A DNA stretch of 64,000 bases from Caballeronia choica (GTDB lineage: Bacteria; Pseudomonadota; Gammaproteobacteria; Burkholderiales; Burkholderiaceae): NCBI RefSeq assembly GCF_001544535.1, contig NZ_FCON02000003.1, positions 62,001 through 126,000 of the forward strand. The letters run 5' to 3'. Both the position numbers and the translations under genes were made by a program. The notes beneath the pieces are model-generated. The model searched no databases, had not been told where the DNA came from, and saw nothing but the letters and a program-made list of their open reading frames with translations. Every line of letters begins with the position of its first letter. Position 1 is the first letter of the stretch. Positions 9,608 to 20,685 of the stretch are shown in pieces.

Positions 9608-9943
9608 TTACTGCGGTTTTACGTGCAGGTCGTTGTTCACCGATTGCACGCCCGAGACGCTTCGAGTAACGGCGACTGCCTTCTGAATCTGTACATCCGA
9701 GTTCACGAATCCCGACAACAGCACGGCTCCCCGATAGGTCTCGACGCTGACCGACAGCGACTTGAGTCCCGGATCGGCAAGCAAGGCGGCCTTCACGCGT
9801 GCGGTGATCGCGGAATCGGAGGTGTACTCGCCGGCGGATTCACTCGTCGGCGTCGATGAGCACCCGGCGGTGAACGCGAGCGCGGGCGCGGCAAGCGCGG
9901 CGGCGATCAGGAGCCGGACGGTAATCGTATTGTGAAGTGGCAT
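9608..9943 (-). CDS. BON-domain lipoprotein
   Basis: Small 111-residue envelope protein. A lipoprotein signal ends with Cys28 (AFTAGC lipobox), so it is probably lipid-anchored. Residues about 42-108 form one BON domain (SDSAITARVKAALLADPGL, then a GAVLLSGFV strand-turn-strand), the domain of OsmY-like and secretin-associated proteins that bind phospholipid surfaces. It stands alone between the NtrC-type gene and efp, separated from efp by a terminator, so it is likely monocistronic. The exact role is unknown; envelope or osmotic stress is a family-based guess. Confidence 0.85.
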   Translation of the reverse strand: MPLHNTITVRLLIAAALAAPALAFTAGCSSTPTSESAGEYTSDSAITARVKAALLADPGLKSLSVSVETYRGAVLLSGFVNSDVQIQKAVAVTRSVSGVQSVNNDLHVKPQ

Positions 9944-10101
9944 GGTTCATTGTCGAGTGATGACCCACTCGTACAGCAGTAATCATGCCAACGCGAGCTT
10001 CCTTTAGACAGGACGCGCTGCGCGTTGAAAGCAGGAAGACTCAAGCGACCTATTTCGAGACAGGCCGGTAAAGTTTGCCTGAAGACGGCAAAAATTTCAC
10101 G

Positions 10102-10136
10102 CAAAAGAAAAGCGCCCCTCGGGGCGCTTTTCTTTT
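10102..10136. terminator. Rho-independent terminator downstream of efp
   Basis: CAAAAGAAAAGCGCCCC followed by its inverted complement through a short loop. The T-run on the minus strand lies after the efp stop, so it ends the earP/efp transcript. Confidence 0.88.
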
Positions 10137-10208
10137 GGATGCGTCGGAACGGTGTCCGCGACGCCCCGGCGGCACGAACCTCGCGCCTGCCCGGAAGACT
10201 TGCTGCGC

Positions 10209-10766
10209 TTACGCGCGACTGCGGTACTCGTTGGTACGCGTATCGATTTCGATCTTGTCGCCGATATTGCAGAAGAGCGGCACCTGCAATTCGAGGCCGG
10301 TGTTGATCTTGGCGGTCTTGAGAACCTTGCCCGAAGACGTGTCGCCCTTCACCGCCGGTTCCGTATAGATGATTTCGCGCACGAGCGTGGTCGGCATCTC
10401 GACCGAAATGGCCTTGTCGTTGTAGAACACGACTTCGCACGGCATGCCGTCTTCGAGGTAGTGCAACGCGTCGCCCATCATTTCAGCTTCGACTTCGTAC
10501 TGGTTGTAGTCGGCGTCCATGAACACGTACATCGGGTCGGCGAAGTACGAGTAGCTCACTTCCTTGCGGTCGAGCATGACGACGTCGAACTTGTCATCGG
10601 CCTTGTACACCGATTCCATGTTCGCGGCCGACAGCAGGTTGCGGAACTTCATCTTCACGACGGCCGAGTTGCGGCCCGATTTGTTGTATTCGGCCTTCTG
10701 CACGACCATGGCATCGCTGCCGATCATCACGACGTTGCCAACGCGGAGTTCTTGTGCGGTCTTCAT
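10209..10766 (-). CDS. efp: Elongation factor P (arginine-32 type)
   Basis: Relieves ribosome stalling at polyproline stretches. It has 185 residues in three beta-barrel domains, the usual size. The tip of domain I reads [12 protein letters not shown] with arginine at position 32, where E. coli has a lysine modified by EpmA/B. Arg32 EF-P proteins are rhamnosylated by EarP, and earP is the next gene upstream on the same strand (159-bp gap). Substrate and modifying enzyme are therefore encoded together. The C-terminal [23 protein letters not shown] block is canonical. Confidence 0.98.
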   Translation of the reverse strand: MKTAQELRVGNVVMIGSDAMVVQKAEYNKSGRNSAVVKMKFRNLLSAANMESVYKADDKFDVVMLDRKEVSYSYFADPMYVFMDADYNQYEVEAEMMGDALHYLEDGMPCEVVFYNDKAISVEMPTTLVREIIYTEPAVKGDTSSGKVLKTAKINTGLELQVPLFCNIGDKIEIDTRTNEYRSRA

Positions 10767-10925
10767 GTCTAAAACTGTCCTGTACGTTTCAATCCTGCGA
10801 ACACCCGCGGAAGTGGCGGGAGCAGAAAAATCTGGAGGTCACGAACGGCGTTGTCTGGCATCGTCGGGTCTGGCACCTTGATGATCGTGCCGGAATTCGG
10901 AAGCTGCGAGCCGTTGCATAACCGC

Positions 10926-12104
10926 TTATTTTAACTGAGTTTTTAGGATTTCGGCTACATGGCGAACCAGATTTCCGGCCAGGTCGCCGACGGAGGCGAG
11001 CTCCGTCGCCCAGTCGGCGGCGCGCTGGTTCAAGAGCGGCCGATGGCGCCAGAAATCCGCCCAGTCGGGCGTTCCGGCCCCGTTCCAGGCGTGCCAGAAG
11101 CGCGCGACGGAGTCGCGCGCTGCGTCGGGAAGACCGTTCGCGTAGTGCGCGAGGGCGGCGTCGAGCTTGGGCAGGTGCGCGTCGTCGGATTGCGGATAGA
11201 TGTGCCAGACGAACGGTTTTTGCGCCCACTGCGCGCGCACGAATGAATCCTCGCCGCGCACGAAGTTGACGTCGGAGGCCCAGAGCAGCGCGTCGAAACG
11301 CGGCTGCTCGACGAAGCCGAGCGCGTGTGCGCGCAACGATCCACGCGACCCCGATGCGCCGGCCGAAAAGGCCGGCACGCCGAGGAAGCGGGCGACCGCG
11401 CCGGAAATGCGGCCCTCCGGCACCAGCAGCACGATCGGCGACGACGCGTCTCGCCATTGCGCGAGCAGACCGTCGATGGCCGGATTCTCGTAGGCGAAAA
11501 GCGAAACGACGGTGCTTTCCGCCGCTGGCGCCGCGACGCCGACGTGTTCGCGCCACCAGCCGTCACGATCGAAGGCGAGGCGCTCGGCATCGAGTGCGCG
11601 CTCTTTCAGCACGCCGCCGGTTCCCGGACCGAGTCCGGGGAAAAAGAACGTCTTCACGAGCGGATAGCGCGGATGCGGCGACGGCCGCAGATGAAAATCC
11701 GCGACCCAGTCCTCCGCGCTCAGATATTCGAGGTTGAGCCACACCGGCCTGCGCTCGCGCTCCGCCATCGCCGCGACGTAGACGGACGGCAACTCGCAGC
11801 CGAACGCCTCGACCACGACATCGGCGATCTGCAGCGTGACGGAGTCACCTCGGCCAGCGCGCGACGGTTCGTGCCAATGCTCGATGACGACGCCCGCCGC
11901 TTCCTGCCGCGCGAGCGCCGGATCGACGTCGCGGCAGAGCGCGTGGAAGGCCTTGAGATCGTCGACGAAAAGCCGCACTTCCCAGCCGTGCTCGGCCGCG
12001 AGCTGGCGCGCGAGCCGCCAGCAGACACCGATGTCGCCGAAGTTGTCGATGACCTCGCAGAAAATGTCGCAGGCGATTTCCGAGGGCGGGCTGGGCGTGG
12101 TCAT
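10926..12104 (-). CDS. earP: EF-P arginine rhamnosyltransferase EarP
   Basis: Glycosyltransferase (former DUF2331) that transfers rhamnose from dTDP-L-rhamnose to Arg32 of EF-P. 392 residues, ATG at 12104. The N-terminal motif VIDNFGDIGVCWRLARQLA carries the two aspartates (Asp20, Asp24) known to be needed in this family. The C-terminal nucleotide-sugar site is recognisable as RGEDSFVRAQWA followed by KPFVWHIYPQ. It lies directly upstream of efp. It faces uvrC divergently across 137 bp, where no convincing promoter pair could be fixed by eye. Confidence 0.96.
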   Translation of the reverse strand: MTTPSPPSEIACDIFCEVIDNFGDIGVCWRLARQLAAEHGWEVRLFVDDLKAFHALCRDVDPALARQEAAGVVIEHWHEPSRAGRGDSVTLQIADVVVEAFGCELPSVYVAAMAERERRPVWLNLEYLSAEDWVADFHLRPSPHPRYPLVKTFFFPGLGPGTGGVLKERALDAERLAFDRDGWWREHVGVAAPAAESTVVSLFAYENPAIDGLLAQWRDASSPIVLLVPEGRISGAVARFLGVPAFSAGASGSRGSLRAHALGFVEQPRFDALLWASDVNFVRGEDSFVRAQWAQKPFVWHIYPQSDDAHLPKLDAALAHYANGLPDAARDSVARFWHAWNGAGTPDWADFWRHRPLLNQRAADWATELASVGDLAGNLVRHVAEILKTQLK

Positions 12105-12241
12105 GGACGCGTCTCGCGCGGCGAAACAGCCGCGTAATGATCTAAACTGGCGATTTTAAGACAGCGCCGATGGCTTGACAGCATGCATCATCCACGCGCC
12201 GTGCGGCATTTTCCGCGCCTTTCTCAGCATTGCTCCGCTGC

Positions 12242-14386
12242 ATGACAGACACCGACGTTTTCGACCCCAAGAAGATTCTCGCGCAGTTGCCGCATCTGCC
12301 CGGCGTCTACCGCTACTACGACGCCGAGGGCGCCGTACTGTACGTCGGCAAGGCGCGCAACCTGAAGAAGCGCGTATCGAGCTATTTCACGAAGACGGTG
12401 CATTCGCCGCGCATCGCGATGATGGTCACGCGGATCCGCAAGATCGAGACGACCGTCACGCGCTCGGAAGCTGAAGCGCTTTTGCTAGAGAACAATCTCA
12501 TCAAGGCGCTGACCCCTCGCTACAACATCCTCTTTCGCGACGACAAGTCCTATCCCTATCTCAAGCTGACCGGCCATCAGTTTCCGCGCATGGCTTATTA
12601 CCGCGGCGCCGTCGACAAGAAGAACCAGTACTTCGGGCCGTTCCCGAGCGCGTGGGCCGTGCGCGAGAGCATCCAGATCCTGCAGCGCGTCTTTCAACTG
12701 CGCACCTGCGAGGACTCGGTGTTCACGAACCGCACGCGGCCGTGCCTGCTGCATCAGATCGGGCGCTGCACCGGGCCGTGCGTCGGTTTGATCAGCGACG
12801 AGGATTACGCGCGCGACGTGGCGAACGCATCGCGTTTCCTGCTCGGCCGGCAGGGCGAAGTGATGAAGGAACTCGAGCAGAAGATGCATGGCTTCGCCGC
12901 CGAGCTGAAATTCGAGCAGGCCGCGGCGGTGCGCAACCAGATGAGCTCGCTTTCGACCGTGCTGCATCAGCAGGCGATCGAAGTCGGCGGCGATAACGAC
13001 GTCGATATTCTCGCGGTCGTCGCGCTGGGCGGGAAGGTGTGCGTGAATCTCGCGATGGTGCGCGGCGGCCGCCATCTCGGCGACAAGGCGTATTTCCCGA
13101 CGCACGTCGAAGCGGCGCTGGGGATCGGCGAGGGCATCGACGAGGACGAGGACGGCGAGCTGATCGAAGGCGTGGCGCAGATCGTCGTCGAGGAAGTGGG
13201 CGCGGAGCAGGCCGCGGCACAGGCCGACGCGGTGCTTTCCGCCGCGGAGGATCACCCGGCGGCGCAGGAAGCGGCCGTGCCGGACACAACCCGGGACGAG
13301 CCCGAGCCCGAGCCCGAATTCGTCGCTGTTCGGGAAGGTGCGCTCGAATCGGAAGTGCTGGAAGCGTTCATCGCGCAGCATTACCTCGGCAATCGAGTGC
13401 CACCGGTGCTGGTCGTGAGCCACGCGCCGGCGAGCCGCGAACTCGTCGATCTGCTGATCGAGCAAGCCGGGCACAAGGTGACGCTGCTGCGCCAGCCGCA
13501 AGGGCAAAAGCGCGTCTGGCTCTCGATGGCCGAACAGAACGCGAAGCTCGCGCTCGCGCGCCTGCTCTCCGAACAAGGCTCGCAGCAGGCGCGCACGCGC
13601 ACGCTCGCCGAAACGCTCAGCCTGGAGATGGACGACCTCGCGAAACTGCGCATCGAGTGCTTCGACATCAGCCACACGATGGGCGAGGCGACGCAGGCGT
13701 CGTGCGTGGTCTATCACCATCACAAGATGCAGTCGGGCGAATACCGCCGCTACAACATCGCCGGCATCACGCCCGGCGACGACTACGCCGCGATGCGCCA
13801 GGTCCTCACGCGCCGCTACGAGAAGATGCTCGCGCAAGCGGCCGCCAACGCCGCCGACGAGGCCACGACGCTGCAACCCGAAGACGCCGCCGATCCCAAC
13901 GTCACGCCCGACGCGGCGGAACCGGTCGCGGCGGGCGGCCTGCTGCCGAACATCGTGCTGATCGACGGCGGCAAGGGCCAGGTCGAAATCGCGCGGCAGG
14001 TATTCGCGGAACTCGGACTCGATCACGGCATGCTGGTCGGCGTCGCGAAGGGCGAGGGGCGCAAGGTCGGCCTGGAGACGCTGATTTTCGCCGATGGCCG
14101 CGCGCCGCTCGAACTCGGCAAGGAAAGCGCCGCGCTGATGCTGGTCGCGCAGATCCGCGACGAAGCGCACCGCTTCGCGATCACCGGCATGCGGGCGAAG
14201 CGCGCGAAGACGCGGCAGACCTCGCGGCTGGAGGAACTCGAAGGGGTCGGCGCGAAGCGGCGGCAGCGCTTGCTGTCGCGTTTCGGGGGCTTGCGCGGCG
14301 TGCAGGCGGCGAGCGTCGAGGACCTCGCGAGCGTCGAAGGGATATCGCTCGCGCTTGCCGAGCAGATCTACCGGCAACTGCACTGA
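12242..14386 (+). CDS. uvrC: Excinuclease ABC subunit C with two acidic insertions
   Basis: Makes both incisions in nucleotide excision repair. The ATG at 12242 gives 714 residues against about 610 in E. coli. The GIY-YIG domain begins [19 protein letters not shown], and the UVR motif is at about residues 204-232. The RNase H-like nuclease keeps [14 protein letters not shown] and RDEAHRFAI with its catalytic acids and His, and a helix-hairpin-helix pair ends the protein. Extra length comes from a Glu/Asp/Ala-rich linker at about residues 295-370 (including repeated PEPE) and a second insertion at about 533-563. These are probably flexible spacers. It is followed by pgsA, the common uvrC-pgsA arrangement. 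Confidence 0.97.
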   Translation: MTDTDVFDPKKILAQLPHLPGVYRYYDAEGAVLYVGKARNLKKRVSSYFTKTVHSPRIAMMVTRIRKIETTVTRSEAEALLLENNLIKALTPRYNILFRDDKSYPYLKLTGHQFPRMAYYRGAVDKKNQYFGPFPSAWAVRESIQILQRVFQLRTCEDSVFTNRTRPCLLHQIGRCTGPCVGLISDEDYARDVANASRFLLGRQGEVMKELEQKMHGFAAELKFEQAAAVRNQMSSLSTVLHQQAIEVGGDNDVDILAVVALGGKVCVNLAMVRGGRHLGDKAYFPTHVEAALGIGEGIDEDEDGELIEGVAQIVVEEVGAEQAAAQADAVLSAAEDHPAAQEAAVPDTTRDEPEPEPEFVAVREGALESEVLEAFIAQHYLGNRVPPVLVVSHAPASRELVDLLIEQAGHKVTLLRQPQGQKRVWLSMAEQNAKLALARLLSEQGSQQARTRTLAETLSLEMDDLAKLRIECFDISHTMGEATQASCVVYHHHKMQSGEYRRYNIAGITPGDDYAAMRQVLTRRYEKMLAQAAANAADEATTLQPEDAADPNVTPDAAEPVAAGGLLPNIVLIDGGKGQVEIARQVFAELGLDHGMLVGVAKGEGRKVGLETLIFADGRAPLELGKESAALMLVAQIRDEAHRFAITGMRAKRAKTRQTSRLEELEGVGAKRRQRLLSRFGGLRGVQAASVEDLASVEGISLALAEQIYRQLH

Positions 14387-14482
14387 GCGAGGCCGCTGCC
14401 GCTTGCCCTGCCGCTTGCCTTGTGGCATCAGGGTTCAAGCGGCACAATGGCACCTCCCTTACACGTTGCCTCGCCTCAGCCG

Positions 14483-15079
14483 ATGCCGTTCAACCTACCG
14501 ATTTTCCTGACATGGCTGCGAATCGTGCTGATTCCGCTCGTCGTGGGCGTCTTCTACCTGCCCGACGTGATGATGAGCCTGGAGCATCGCAACTTGCTCG
14601 CGATGGTCATCTTCGTGCTCGCCGCGCTCACCGACTGGTTCGACGGTTTCCTTGCGCGCAAGCTCAACCAGACGTCATCGTTCGGCGCGTTTCTCGATCC
14701 CGTCGCCGACAAGCTGATGGTGACCGCCGCGCTGCTCGTCCTCGTGCAGTTGATGCGTTTGAATGCCGTGATCGCGCTGGTGATCGTCGGTCGCGAGATC
14801 ACGATTTCGGCGCTGCGTGAATGGATGGCGCAGATCGGGGCATCGAAGAGCGTGGCGGTGAACTCGCTCGGCAAGTTCAAGACCGTCTGCCAGATGGTCG
14901 CCATTCCGATGCTGCTTTTCTACGGACCGCTGAAAATCTCCGGCACGCAGTTCGTCATCGATACGCGCGTCTGGGGCTTATGGCTGATCTACGTCGCGGC
15001 GTTCCTGACCGTCTGGTCGATGCTCTACTACATGAAGCTCGCGTGGCCGCAAATCCGCGAACGCGGCGGGATGCTATAA
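14483..15079 (+). CDS. pgsA: CDP-diacylglycerol-glycerol-3-phosphate 3-phosphatidyltransferase
   Basis: Membrane enzyme that makes phosphatidylglycerol-phosphate, the committed step to phosphatidylglycerol and cardiolipin. The ATG at 14483 gives 198 residues. The CDP-alcohol phosphotransferase signature is complete: DGFLAR, then eight residues, then GAFLDPVADK. Several hydrophobic segments span the chain. It follows uvrC by 96 bp and lies just upstream of the tRNA-Gly array, which has its own promoter. Confidence 0.96.
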   Translation: MPFNLPIFLTWLRIVLIPLVVGVFYLPDVMMSLEHRNLLAMVIFVLAALTDWFDGFLARKLNQTSSFGAFLDPVADKLMVTAALLVLVQLMRLNAVIALVIVGREITISALREWMAQIGASKSVAVNSLGKFKTVCQMVAIPMLLFYGPLKISGTQFVIDTRVWGLWLIYVAAFLTVWSMLYYMKLAWPQIRERGGML

Positions 15080-15115
15080 ATTGCGTCGAAGAGTGAAAGG
15101 GCGCATACAAATCTA

Positions 15116-15144
15116 TTGACACCGCTTCGAGGCTTCTACATAAT
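15116..15144 (+). promoter_or_regulatory. Strong sigma70 promoter of the tRNA-Gly array
   Basis: Perfect -35 TTGACA (15116-15121), a 17-bp spacer, and -10 CATAAT (15139-15144). The predicted start is near 15151, about 80 nt before the first tRNA-Gly. Confidence 0.85.
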
Positions 15145-15229
15145 CTCGTTTCTGTCGAGCGAGCGCTGAAACGCAGCAGAAAATGAGCAGCAAATGCGCA
15201 GCGAACGCAAGGGCAGAATGAAGTGAAAT

Positions 15230-15305
15230 GCGGGAGTAGCTCAGTTGGTAGAGCGCAACCTTGCCAAGGTTGAGGTCGCGAGTTCGAGACTCGTCTCCCG
15301 CTCCA
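15230..15305 (+). tRNA. tRNA-Gly (anticodon GCC), copy 1
   Basis: 76 nt with CCA encoded. Cloverleaf: GCGGGAG/CTCCCGC acceptor stem, CAACC/GGTTG anticodon stem with loop TTGCCAA (anticodon GCC), and T-arm GCGAG-TTCGAGA-CTCGT. First of three identical copies. Confidence 0.98.
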
Positions 15306-15364
15306 GGTTTTGAAGTCTTCGATGTCTGGCGCATCGAGGATCAGGCAGAAAAGTGCAGCACAAT

Positions 15365-15440
15365 GCGGGAGTAGCTCAGTTGGTAGAGCGCAACCTTGCC
15401 AAGGTTGAGGTCGCGAGTTCGAGACTCGTCTCCCGCTCCA
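15365..15440 (+). tRNA. tRNA-Gly (anticodon GCC), copy 2
   Basis: Identical in sequence to the copy at 15230-15305, including the encoded CCA. It lies exactly 135 bp downstream, within the same transcript. Confidence 0.98.
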
Positions 15441-15499
15441 GGTTTTGAAGTCTTCGATGTCTGGCGCATCGAGGATCAGGCAGAAAAGTGCAGCACAAT

Positions 15500-15575
15500 G
15501 CGGGAGTAGCTCAGTTGGTAGAGCGCAACCTTGCCAAGGTTGAGGTCGCGAGTTCGAGACTCGTCTCCCGCTCCA
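15500..15575 (+). tRNA. tRNA-Gly (anticodon GCC), copy 3
   Basis: Identical to copies 1 and 2, again offset by exactly 135 bp. It is followed at once by a hairpin terminator. Confidence 0.98.
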
Positions 15576-15579
15576 ATCA

Positions 15580-15604
15580 AAGGGGAAGCCGAGCTTCCCT
15601 TTTT
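15580..15604 (+). terminator. Terminator after tRNA-Gly array
   Basis: Stem AAGGGGAAGC / GCTTCCCTT with a CGA loop followed by a T-run. Confidence 0.85.
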
Positions 15605-15660
15605 GTTTGGTGGCCCGGCTGACTGCTTTTGAAATGCAGCCGACACCCGACACCGCTTAC

Positions 15661-15734
15661 GGCGCGATAGCAAAGCGGTTATGCAGCGGCCTGCAAAGCC
15701 GTTTAGACCGGTTCGACTCCGGTTCGCGCCTCCA
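15661..15734 (+). tRNA. tRNA-Cys (anticodon GCA)
   Basis: 74 nt with encoded CCA. Acceptor stem GGCGCGA/TCGCGCC, anticodon loop CTGCAAA (anticodon GCA), T-arm CCGG-TTCGACT-CCGG. It lies 85 bp after the tRNA-Gly array but beyond its terminator. No clear separate promoter was found, so read-through or a weak promoter is possible. Confidence 0.96.
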
Positions 15735-15740
15735 GTAAGA

Positions 15741-15775
15741 GAAAAAGCCCTGACTTGTCAGGGCTTTTTCTTTTT
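15741..15775 (+). terminator. Terminator after tRNA-Cys
   Basis: GAAAAAGCCCTGAC / GTCAGGGCTTTTTC hairpin with a TT loop and a following T-run. Confidence 0.92.
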
Positions 15776-15890
15776 GTGCTTCGTGCTTCGACATCGCCTC
15801 CACGATTCCCCGCCGCAATCATCGCGCGGCATAATTGCGAGACTTCCCACCGGCCGGGCGCTCGATTCAGCCCGGCCCGCGACCGAACTC

Positions 15891-16373
15891 ATGACCGACC
15901 ACCTTTCCCGATTCGACTGGCGCTGGAAGCCCTTCGCCGAGCTTTCGACCACCGAGGTCTACGACATGCTCGCCGCACGCAGCGCGGTCTTCATCGTCGA
16001 GCAGAACTGCGTGTATGGCGACGTCGACGGGCTCGACGTCGATGCGTGGCATCTGTTCGCGTATGGCGAAGGCGAGCAGCGTCCGGCGCTCGCGGGCTAC
16101 TTGCGCGTGCTCTTGCCCGGTCGGCCGGATGCATCGGAGACCGACGTCCGCATCGGTCGCGTGCTGACGACCGCCGGGTTTCGCGGCCTGAAGCTGGGCA
16201 ACGCGATGCTCGAACGCGCGCTCGAACACATACTGAAGCAGTGGCCGCAGCAGCCGATCCGCCTGCACGCGCAAGCGCATTTGCAGAAGTTCTATGGCGC
16301 GTTCGGCTTCGAACCGGTCTCCGACATCCACGACGAAGACGATATTCCGCACGTCTGGATGCGTCGCCGTTGA
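15891..16373 (+). CDS. elaA: ElaA-like GNAT-family N-acetyltransferase
   Basis: 160 residues, ATG at 15891. The sequence fits the ElaA branch of the GNAT superfamily: WKPFAELSTTEVYDMLAARSAVFIVEQNC at the N-terminus, then the acetyl-CoA-binding region IGRVLTTAGFRGLKLGNAM. The C-terminus has LHAQAHLQKFYGAFGF and the DEDDIPHVWMRR end. The physiological substrate of ElaA proteins is not known. It is monocistronic between the tRNA-Cys terminator and otsB. The symbol is given on family similarity. Confidence 0.85.
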   Translation: MTDHLSRFDWRWKPFAELSTTEVYDMLAARSAVFIVEQNCVYGDVDGLDVDAWHLFAYGEGEQRPALAGYLRVLLPGRPDASETDVRIGRVLTTAGFRGLKLGNAMLERALEHILKQWPQQPIRLHAQAHLQKFYGAFGFEPVSDIHDEDDIPHVWMRRR

Positions 16374-16470
16374 GCCGGCAGGCCGCCGCCTTGCTTGCTC
16401 GACAACGGCGTCGCTCGCGGTAATATGCGCAGACTTTTCCGGTCGTTTCCGGTTGAAAGGCAAATCACCG

Positions 16471-17223
16471 ATGCAAGCTCTTCCCAGCACCCTGTCTCTC
16501 GCCGATACGGCTTTCTTCTTCGACTTCGACGGCACGCTCGTCGAACTCGCCCCGACGCCCGATGGCATCGTCGTGCCGCGTCTCGTGCCCGATCTCCTCG
16601 ATACGCTGCGGCGCGCGACCAATGGCGCGGTCGCGGTGGTGTCGGGACGCGGCATCGACAGCATCGATTCGTATCTCGCGATGCCCGATCTGCCGATCGC
16701 CGGTCTGCACGGCGCGGAGCGGCGCGATTCGAACGGCGACGTGCAGCGCGTCGGCTTCAACGACGAGCGGCTCCTGCGCATGGAGCATGTGCTCGAAGGC
16801 GTGGTCAGCCGCAACGCCGGCATGCTGCTCGAAATCAAGGGCGCGGCGCTCGCGCTGCACTATCGCAATGCGCCGGATCGCGAACCGGCCGCGCGCGCCG
16901 CGACCGAGCGACTGGTGCAGGAATACGCCGACGCCTACGTGCTCCAGCCCGGCAAGATGGTCTACGAGATCAAGCCGAAGGACGTCGACAAGGGGCGCGC
17001 CGTGCGCGCGTTCATGAGCGAGCCGCCGTTCACGGGCCGCAAGCCCGTGTTCGTCGGCGATGACCTGACCGACGAGAAAGGCTTCGCCGTCGTCAACGAA
17101 TTCGGCGGGCTGTCGATCAAGGTCGGCGCGGGCGATACGCTCGCGCATGCGCGCATCGAGTCGGTCGGCGCGTTCCTCGACTGGCTGCACGACATCGCCG
17201 GCATGGCGGGGACGCGCGCGTGA
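16471..17223 (+). CDS. otsB: Trehalose-6-phosphate phosphatase
   Basis: HAD-superfamily phosphatase that makes trehalose from trehalose-6-phosphate. The ATG at 16471 gives 250 residues. Motif I is FFDFDGTLVEL with the nucleophile Asp and the general acid two residues on. Motif II includes VSGRG, and motif IV is VGDDLTDEKGF. Its TGA is overlapped by the otsA GTG, so the two steps of trehalose synthesis are translationally coupled. The order otsB then otsA is as in E. coli. Confidence 0.96.
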   Translation: MQALPSTLSLADTAFFFDFDGTLVELAPTPDGIVVPRLVPDLLDTLRRATNGAVAVVSGRGIDSIDSYLAMPDLPIAGLHGAERRDSNGDVQRVGFNDERLLRMEHVLEGVVSRNAGMLLEIKGAALALHYRNAPDREPAARAATERLVQEYADAYVLQPGKMVYEIKPKDVDKGRAVRAFMSEPPFTGRKPVFVGDDLTDEKGFAVVNEFGGLSIKVGAGDTLAHARIESVGAFLDWLHDIAGMAGTRA

Positions 17224-18599
17224 GCCGTCTGATCATTGTTTCGAACCGCGTCGCGCCGATTTCCGAAGGCGGACCGGCGGCGGGTGGCCTCGCGGTCGGC
17301 GTCTACGATGCGTTGAAGGAAACGGGCGGCATGTGGTTCGGCTGGAGCGGCGACGTGCTGTCCGCGCCGCCCGCCGGAATCCAACTCGAAGAGCGCGGGC
17401 CGGTGACCTTCGCGACCATCGGTCTCGTGCGCCGCGACTACGACCAGTACTACCGCGGTTTTTCGAACGCGACGCTGTGGCCTGCGTTCCACTATCGTCC
17501 AGACCTGATCCAGTTCGACCGCCACGAGTACGACGGCTATTGCCGCGTGAACCGCTGGCTCGCCGGGAAGCTTGCGCCGCTCCTGAAGCCCGACGACGTC
17601 ATCTGGGTCCACGACTATCACCTGATTCCGTTCGCGCAGGCGCTGCGCGAGATCGGCGTGGCGAACCGGGTCGGATTTTTCCTGCACATTCCGTTTCCCG
17701 CTGCGCAGATCCTGCTGAGTGTGCCGCGCCATCGCGAACTCGCCGACGCGCTCTGTTCCTTCGATCTGCTCGGCTTCCAGACGGCGCCCGACCTGCGCGC
17801 GTTTTGCGATTACATCGAGACGGAAGGCGGCGGATCGATCCTGCGCCATGCCGGAAAGCCGTATGAAATCAGCGCGTTCGGCAAGACGTTGAAGGCGGCG
17901 GCCTACCCGATCGGCGTCTATCCGGACGAGATCGCGGCGCTCGCGAAGGACGGCGAAAGCGGCCGCGACGTGCAGATCGTCAAGGCGACGCTGCACGAGC
18001 GCAAGCTCGTGATGAGCGTCGACCGGCTCGATTATTCGAAGGGGCTGGTCGAGCGTTTCCGCGCGTTCGAGCGGCTGATCGAACATCAGCCGCAGCAGCG
18101 TAACAACGTCTCGTTCCTGCAGATCGCGCCGCCGACGCGCGCCGACATGGACGCATACCGCGATATCCGTTCCCAGCTGGAAGCCGAATCGGGGCGCATC
18201 AATGGGCGCTACGCGGAACTCGACTGGACGCCGATCCGGTATATCCACCGGCAATATGAGCGCTCGGTGCTCGCCGCGCTGTTTCGCGAGTCGCACGTCG
18301 GTTTCGTCACGCCGTTGCGCGACGGGATGAATCTCGTCGCGAAGGAATATGTGTCGGCGCAGGATCCCGACGATCCCGGCGTGCTAGTGCTGTCGCAGTT
18401 CGCGGGCGCGGCGCGGGAGTTGAACGGAGCGCTGATCGTGAATCCGCTCGACATCGACGACATGGCCGATGCGCTCGCCACCGCGCTCGCGATGCCGCTC
18501 GGCGAGCGGCAGGCGCGGTATCAGGAGATGTTTGCTTCGCTGCGGGAGAACAACGTGTCCGTGTGGCGGGACAACTTCATGCGGGACCTGCGGGACTGA
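17220..18599 (+). CDS. otsA: Trehalose-6-phosphate synthase
   Basis: GT20 enzyme that joins glucose from UDP-glucose to glucose-6-phosphate. The GTG at 17220 overlaps the otsB stop (GTGA); 459 residues. Motifs are SNRVAPISEGGPAAGGLAVG at the donor loop, WVHDYHLIPFA, VDRLDYSKGL, and RDGMNLVAKEYVSAQ near the C-terminus. Together with otsB it gives osmotic and desiccation protection. It converges on the ABC exporter gene with only 37 bp between stop codons; a weak GC hairpin lies in that gap. Confidence 0.96.
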   Translation: MSRLIIVSNRVAPISEGGPAAGGLAVGVYDALKETGGMWFGWSGDVLSAPPAGIQLEERGPVTFATIGLVRRDYDQYYRGFSNATLWPAFHYRPDLIQFDRHEYDGYCRVNRWLAGKLAPLLKPDDVIWVHDYHLIPFAQALREIGVANRVGFFLHIPFPAAQILLSVPRHRELADALCSFDLLGFQTAPDLRAFCDYIETEGGGSILRHAGKPYEISAFGKTLKAAAYPIGVYPDEIAALAKDGESGRDVQIVKATLHERKLVMSVDRLDYSKGLVERFRAFERLIEHQPQQRNNVSFLQIAPPTRADMDAYRDIRSQLEAESGRINGRYAELDWTPIRYIHRQYERSVLAALFRESHVGFVTPLRDGMNLVAKEYVSAQDPDDPGVLVLSQFAGAARELNGALIVNPLDIDDMADALATALAMPLGERQARYQEMFASLRENNVSVWRDNFMRDLRD

Positions 18600-18636
18600 G
18601 GCTTCATCGCGGGGCCTTCGAAGACCCCGCTCGAGG

Positions 18637-20457
<1,821 letters not shown>

Positions 20458-20565
20458 TTGGTCGTTTTTTGGTCGTAGATCGGTTGAGCTCGTATTGGCC
20501 TGAGTACGGAACCGCCGTTGTATGGAAAAACGGGAGGCGGCGCCGGCGTGCGATCCCCTGGCTGA

Positions 20566-20592
20566 ATTGTAGCCAGTTATGCGTTGGGTCAA
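20566..20592 (-). promoter_or_regulatory. Putative sigma70 promoter of the ABC exporter
   Basis: On the minus strand: -35 TTGACC (20592-20587), a 15-bp spacer, -10 TACAAT (20571-20566). Predicted start near 20559. The short spacer is a weakness. Confidence 0.5.
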
Positions 20593-20685
20593 GGAAGCCA
20601 AATTCGACTGCGAGGCGCGGCGAACGTCTCTGAAACGCGCCTCACGCGCCCCGCACGACACTCGGGCGCGGCGCATTGTATGCAA

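Larger units (their letters stand above)
15230..15575 (+). repeat. 135-bp perfect tandem repeat holding the tRNA-Gly genes
   Basis: The unit is a 76-nt tRNA plus a 59-nt spacer. The two spacers (15306-15364 and 15441-15499) are identical base for base. Each contains a small hairpin (TCGATG...CATCGA) that may mark the processing site. The array ends after the third tRNA without a third spacer. Confidence 0.97.

Noticed and set aside
12175-12203. TTGACA upstream of uvrC as a promoter
   Set aside because: The position 17 bp downstream is GC-rich and has no -10 hexamer.
18600-18636. Hairpin between otsA and the ABC exporter as a terminator
   Set aside because: The stem is only about six base pairs (GCGGGG/CCCCGC) with no T-run on either side.
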